Source: Smittia aterrima
Taxonomy: Eukaryota > Arthropoda > Insecta > Diptera > Chironomidae
DNA length: 64,000 bases
Direction of reading: 5' to 3'
Assembly (NCBI GenBank): GCA_033063855.1
Contig: CP093830.1
Span: 2,294,854-2,358,853 of the forward strand
This document shows, one piece after another, positions 60,345-64,000 of the stretch. Positions within the stretch are counted from its first letter, which is position 1. Each line of letters starts with the position of its first letter. A model generated the notes under the pieces. It did not search any database. It saw nothing but the letters and a program-made list of their open reading frames with translations, and was not told where the DNA came from. Made by a program: the position numbers and the translations under genes.

Positions 60345-63300
60345 CTCTTGACTTTCGAGGATTAAACGAAATGATCAACAAAGAACGTAACAAATGCTTC
60401 CTTAGATTCGTATTTAAAATTTTTTATTTCTCAAGCTGGCAACTGCAATTCGACCTCAAAACAGTTATGACATCGAAAGTGGAGAGTTTTTTTTTCATTG
60501 ATCTTTATTGATTTTGAATCAACTCGGAAATTGGCAATAAAAAGCATCAAACGAAAATTGATTTTTTATCGAAAAAGAAAAAAAAAACTTAAAAACTTAT
60601 CAAATGACTAGCAGACGAGACTTTCTGCTTCGAGCACGTCGAGTTACGCAATTATAATTTCATATGCAGAAACAACATCATTTAACATGCTTTGCGGAGA
60701 CAAACTAATAAAATTTTATAACGCGTGAAGCTGTCTGCAAATTAAAGTGTTTTAATGGAAATGTTTCAATGCAAATTACGTCACGTCTCATTGAAGCTGA
60801 TCCCGGATTGCTTTTACGACCTATCGCGTGTTACACAAGTTAAACTTTGTTCCAACATATTCTTGACTAGCGTGGGTGTTCAAACCTCGTCAGTTCTCTC
60901 TCTTTCTTGCTCTTTAACATAAGAAGAAATGTAAACACAACTTGCGTTGATGGCTTTAGTTCGTTTTCGTCGACAAGAAAAATCAGATGAAATGCGAAGA
61001 TAAAAATTTGCCTGAAAACTTCAAGAAAGAATTTTTTTTTTGGAATGTTTTTGCAAGTTAATGGGTTTTTTCGCTTCGTCTTTTCATCGATGGGCTTACC
61101 TTTGAGCTCAATAATTTCAATTTGAAGAGGATTTCGAAAGATAAGAGGACAATTTTACGTTCCAACTTTCAAATTGTTTTCCTCTTCTTAACTGCCTTCG
61201 GTCAGCATTACGGAGGCAGCCCCGAGATATCGAGTGGTGCCAAGAAAATTTAATTCAGCGATGCGACAACAACAAGAATGAACAACTTTGAATATTTCGT
61301 TCGCTAGACAGCTGACTGACAATGGGGGCCTTGCGTAACACGCTCTCGCGAGATTTCTTGGACGAGGTTCAAGTTTTTCGTTACATTTTACGACAGCGAA
61401 TAAGAAAAATAATTTTCTGCTTGTGATTCAATGAGAAAAGTTTCGTTCAAGTTCAGTTATGAAGACAAAAGTTGATGACAAAGAAATAAGGAAATGATTG
61501 AAAAGTCCTTGGGGAGAGTGTATCGTTTTTATTGATTGCTCTTTAAATCGCCTGCACGTTCTCGTCGTAATCTTTCCAGTTGTCGTCCCAGCCTTAAAAC
61601 GTTAAAACAATATGAGTCTTTATTGAGCGGAATGCATTACTCAAATATTTGCCGAGACTTGCCGGGTTTGTTGTGACAGTCAGTGTCGCGTTGTGTTTGC
61701 GGCCGCGTTTTGAAATTTATTCACGTTTTACATGTTTAATTGCAAGAGGCTTGAGACTTGTTTGCTGTCGCTCGCATCCCTGACTTTGCAAATTGAATTG
61801 TAAATTTTTCATGCTTTAAACATTTTGTAATTGTTGAACTTCAGACAATCACAAATGCTACGATAATCTCGTTGTCAGTCAACTCACTAACGAACGGCTT
61901 TCGGGAAGCTTGTTGTTCAATATTTGCACTCAGCTCCATTGCCATCATCAGCAAATTATGTAGTGACAAAGTATCGTCGTCGTTAATTGCGATTGCTTTA
62001 ACATTTCAATCTGCTGAGGAAGCAAAAACATGAAATTTCCATTAAGCGACAAACAAATTCGTCGAAACTCCTGATTAAGCAAGTTCTTTACTTCGTAGTA
62101 AAACAGTTTTCATTCTCATTTTGCATTTATAAGAACTGGAGCCAATTTCTATTGCAAGCGTCTCCATTATTCTTCCGAAAGGAAATCTCGAAAGTGAATG
62201 GAAAATTCATTTCATGTGGCGCCGGAATGTGACAGATTGCTCGATGCTTCAGGGAGTGTTCGTTAGTAATGTAGCAACAACATCTTCGAGAATCTCATTT
62301 ATCTCCAAGATAAATTGCGAAAGAAGATTTATTTCTCCCGGAATCGAAGAATTTCAAGTTTTGTTTGACAAAAATAACTTTTCACAGCAAACAAACGTAC
62401 GATCCAGAAATTTACGAAATGTCAAGTGCAGAAAATTCGTTTTCCTTGTGAAAATACTTTTCATTCTCAAGATGCTCCTTGAGCTTTTCATCGCTCTCGA
62501 AAAGCTTTCGCGAAGCTTCTCTCGAAATAGTTTCGTTAGATAACTTGTCTTCGAGCCAGAACGAAATGAACGTGGCGAACAAATTTGCTTTCCTCGCCAC
62601 GTCTGGAAGTAAAAAATGAAAATAGCAAACAAGCGGAGATTTCTTTTCGCTCGATTCAAATGTTGGAAACAATAATTCACGTTCGAAACTGTAAATGTCT
62701 GCTCTTGCTCCCCCCTAGGCTTTAGCTCAGTCATTAAGCTTTATTTTATGTTCTCGATTGTGTTTATTGCCACAATTTAATTTCATTTAGATATTAATGC
62801 CATTTCTCTTCGAGTGCTTTTACTTTCTGTTCTCGTTTGAAAGATTGAGAACGCCAGCAAAGGAAAATCTTCTCAAAGGATTGCTACAATCAGACTTCGA
62901 TTTACCTTTCACTCAAATTCAATCCTTGCAATCAGAAAGCCATTTTCACTAACGAGAGTATGAGAAACTTAATCAGTAAGATAAATTGAGCTTGTTCCTG
63001 AAACTGAAAGGAAAATTTGTTTCTTACATTTCGGAAAAGATTTCCTAAAGAAAACTCTTGAATCTTATGTAAGATTTTTAATTGATATTTGATCTACATG
63101 CCCCTCGTATTGTTCAGCGTTCAGCTATTAATTGGAATCGCAATTAATGTCCCACTTGAACACGGCGGTTAAATATTCGCTTTCAGTTATAAATCTGGTT
63201 TTCCTCGAGCTTAGAATCGTCGTTAGGGAAATCTTGTAACTTTCTCAAACAAAAAATTGCATAAGCCAATATCAAAATTAAACTTTTCATAAGTTTTATG

Positions 63301-64000
63301 TAAACTTCTCTCGCTAACGCTGTTAAAGACGGAAGCTAACGACGATTCAATTAAAGTTTGCGCCACTTCGCTTCAAATATTTTCAAAAAGTTTTTCTGAG
63401 GTTTTGCAAATTTTTTTTGTCAACGACGAACTTTTTATTTATTTAAACGAGGGATGATTTAATTCATGACGATAATAGAAAGTTTATCAGAAAAAGAAAA
63501 GCAATTTTCAGGGATTCTATTAAATTTGCATTAAAATTTGATGAATTTATTTTAAAGCTTCTTATCAGAGCAAAGCTCTAGACGAGTCTCTCTTAAAATT
63601 GATTGGCATTTTCGCAATCAAAAAAGTCTGCATCCGTTTACTCAGAGCAATGAACCAACATCCTTCATAAGTTCAAAACATTAAAGCAAATAAGAAAAAA
63701 AAATTATTCACGATTTTTATGAATCACTTCGTAATCTTCGTTGGAATCCGCGATTACTAATTCACACGTTTGTTGAAAGTTGTCGTGCTTGTTTGATCAA
63801 CAATTACTACGAAACCAAGAGTAATTTCTGAGAAAAGATCGAATGACGTTCCAGACGTTACGAAATGATATTCAGTAACCTACACGAGTTATTAAACAAT
63901 TTCCATGAAGAATGAGAAAATAATTTAAGGCCATTTAGAAGATGAAAGTTTGCTTCAACGTTTAGCGAGATTAAATTGAGTTTATCGAAGTGCGTTAATT
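60345..64000. other. Presumed Zasp52 intron, right part
   Basis: AT-rich, with only chance frames on both strands. No exon, RNA gene or repeat could be supported. Confidence 0.5.

Overview
This is AT-rich nuclear DNA from an insect, most likely a fly-like dipteran. Genes are split by introns with GT/AG borders, the proteins match insect families, and there are long stretches without genes, with simple repeats and small stem-loops. There are no bacterial operons, tRNA or rRNA genes, or CRISPR arrays.

Layout. (1) About 1-18.5 kb, plus strand: nearly all of the polypyrimidine tract-binding protein gene (PTBP / hephaestus). Nine coding exons give 552 residues with four RRM domains; only the extreme N-terminal exon is missing. 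One exon is 34 nt long, the same size and place as the skipped, autoregulatory exon of vertebrate PTBP1, and strong stem-loops lie in the introns on both sides of it. (2) About 18.5-24.2 kb: gene-poor, very AT-rich DNA between two convergent genes, holding a long hairpin. (3) 24.2-25.28 kb, minus strand: the last two exons of Keap1, cut mid-exon by a 100-N assembly gap. (4) 25.38-33.0 kb, plus strand: a BEL/Pao LTR retrotransposon whose gag-protease-RT-RNase H-integrase frame runs without a stop into an envelope-like glycoprotein. A small acidic ORF and a probable 3' LTR follow; the 5' LTR and gag start are lost in the gap. (5) 33-40.9 kb: no gene seen. (6) 40.87-41.12 kb, minus strand: a signal-peptide first exon of an unidentified secreted protein. 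(7) 41.1-53.1 kb: long non-coding DNA, perhaps holding untranslated first exons. (8) 53.15-53.26 kb, plus strand: the first coding exon of Zasp52 (PDZ domain start); the rest of the window is probably its first large intron. (9) 59.93-60.34 kb, minus strand: a small membrane-protein gene with its own 5'UTR intron, probably nested in the Zasp52 intron.

The host genes have unrelated jobs: splicing control, oxidative-stress sensing and muscle Z-disc structure. They do not form a pathway. The items most worth a second look are the envelope-bearing BEL/Pao element with its extra ORF, the structured introns around the PTBP microexon, and the Keap1 break at the gap.
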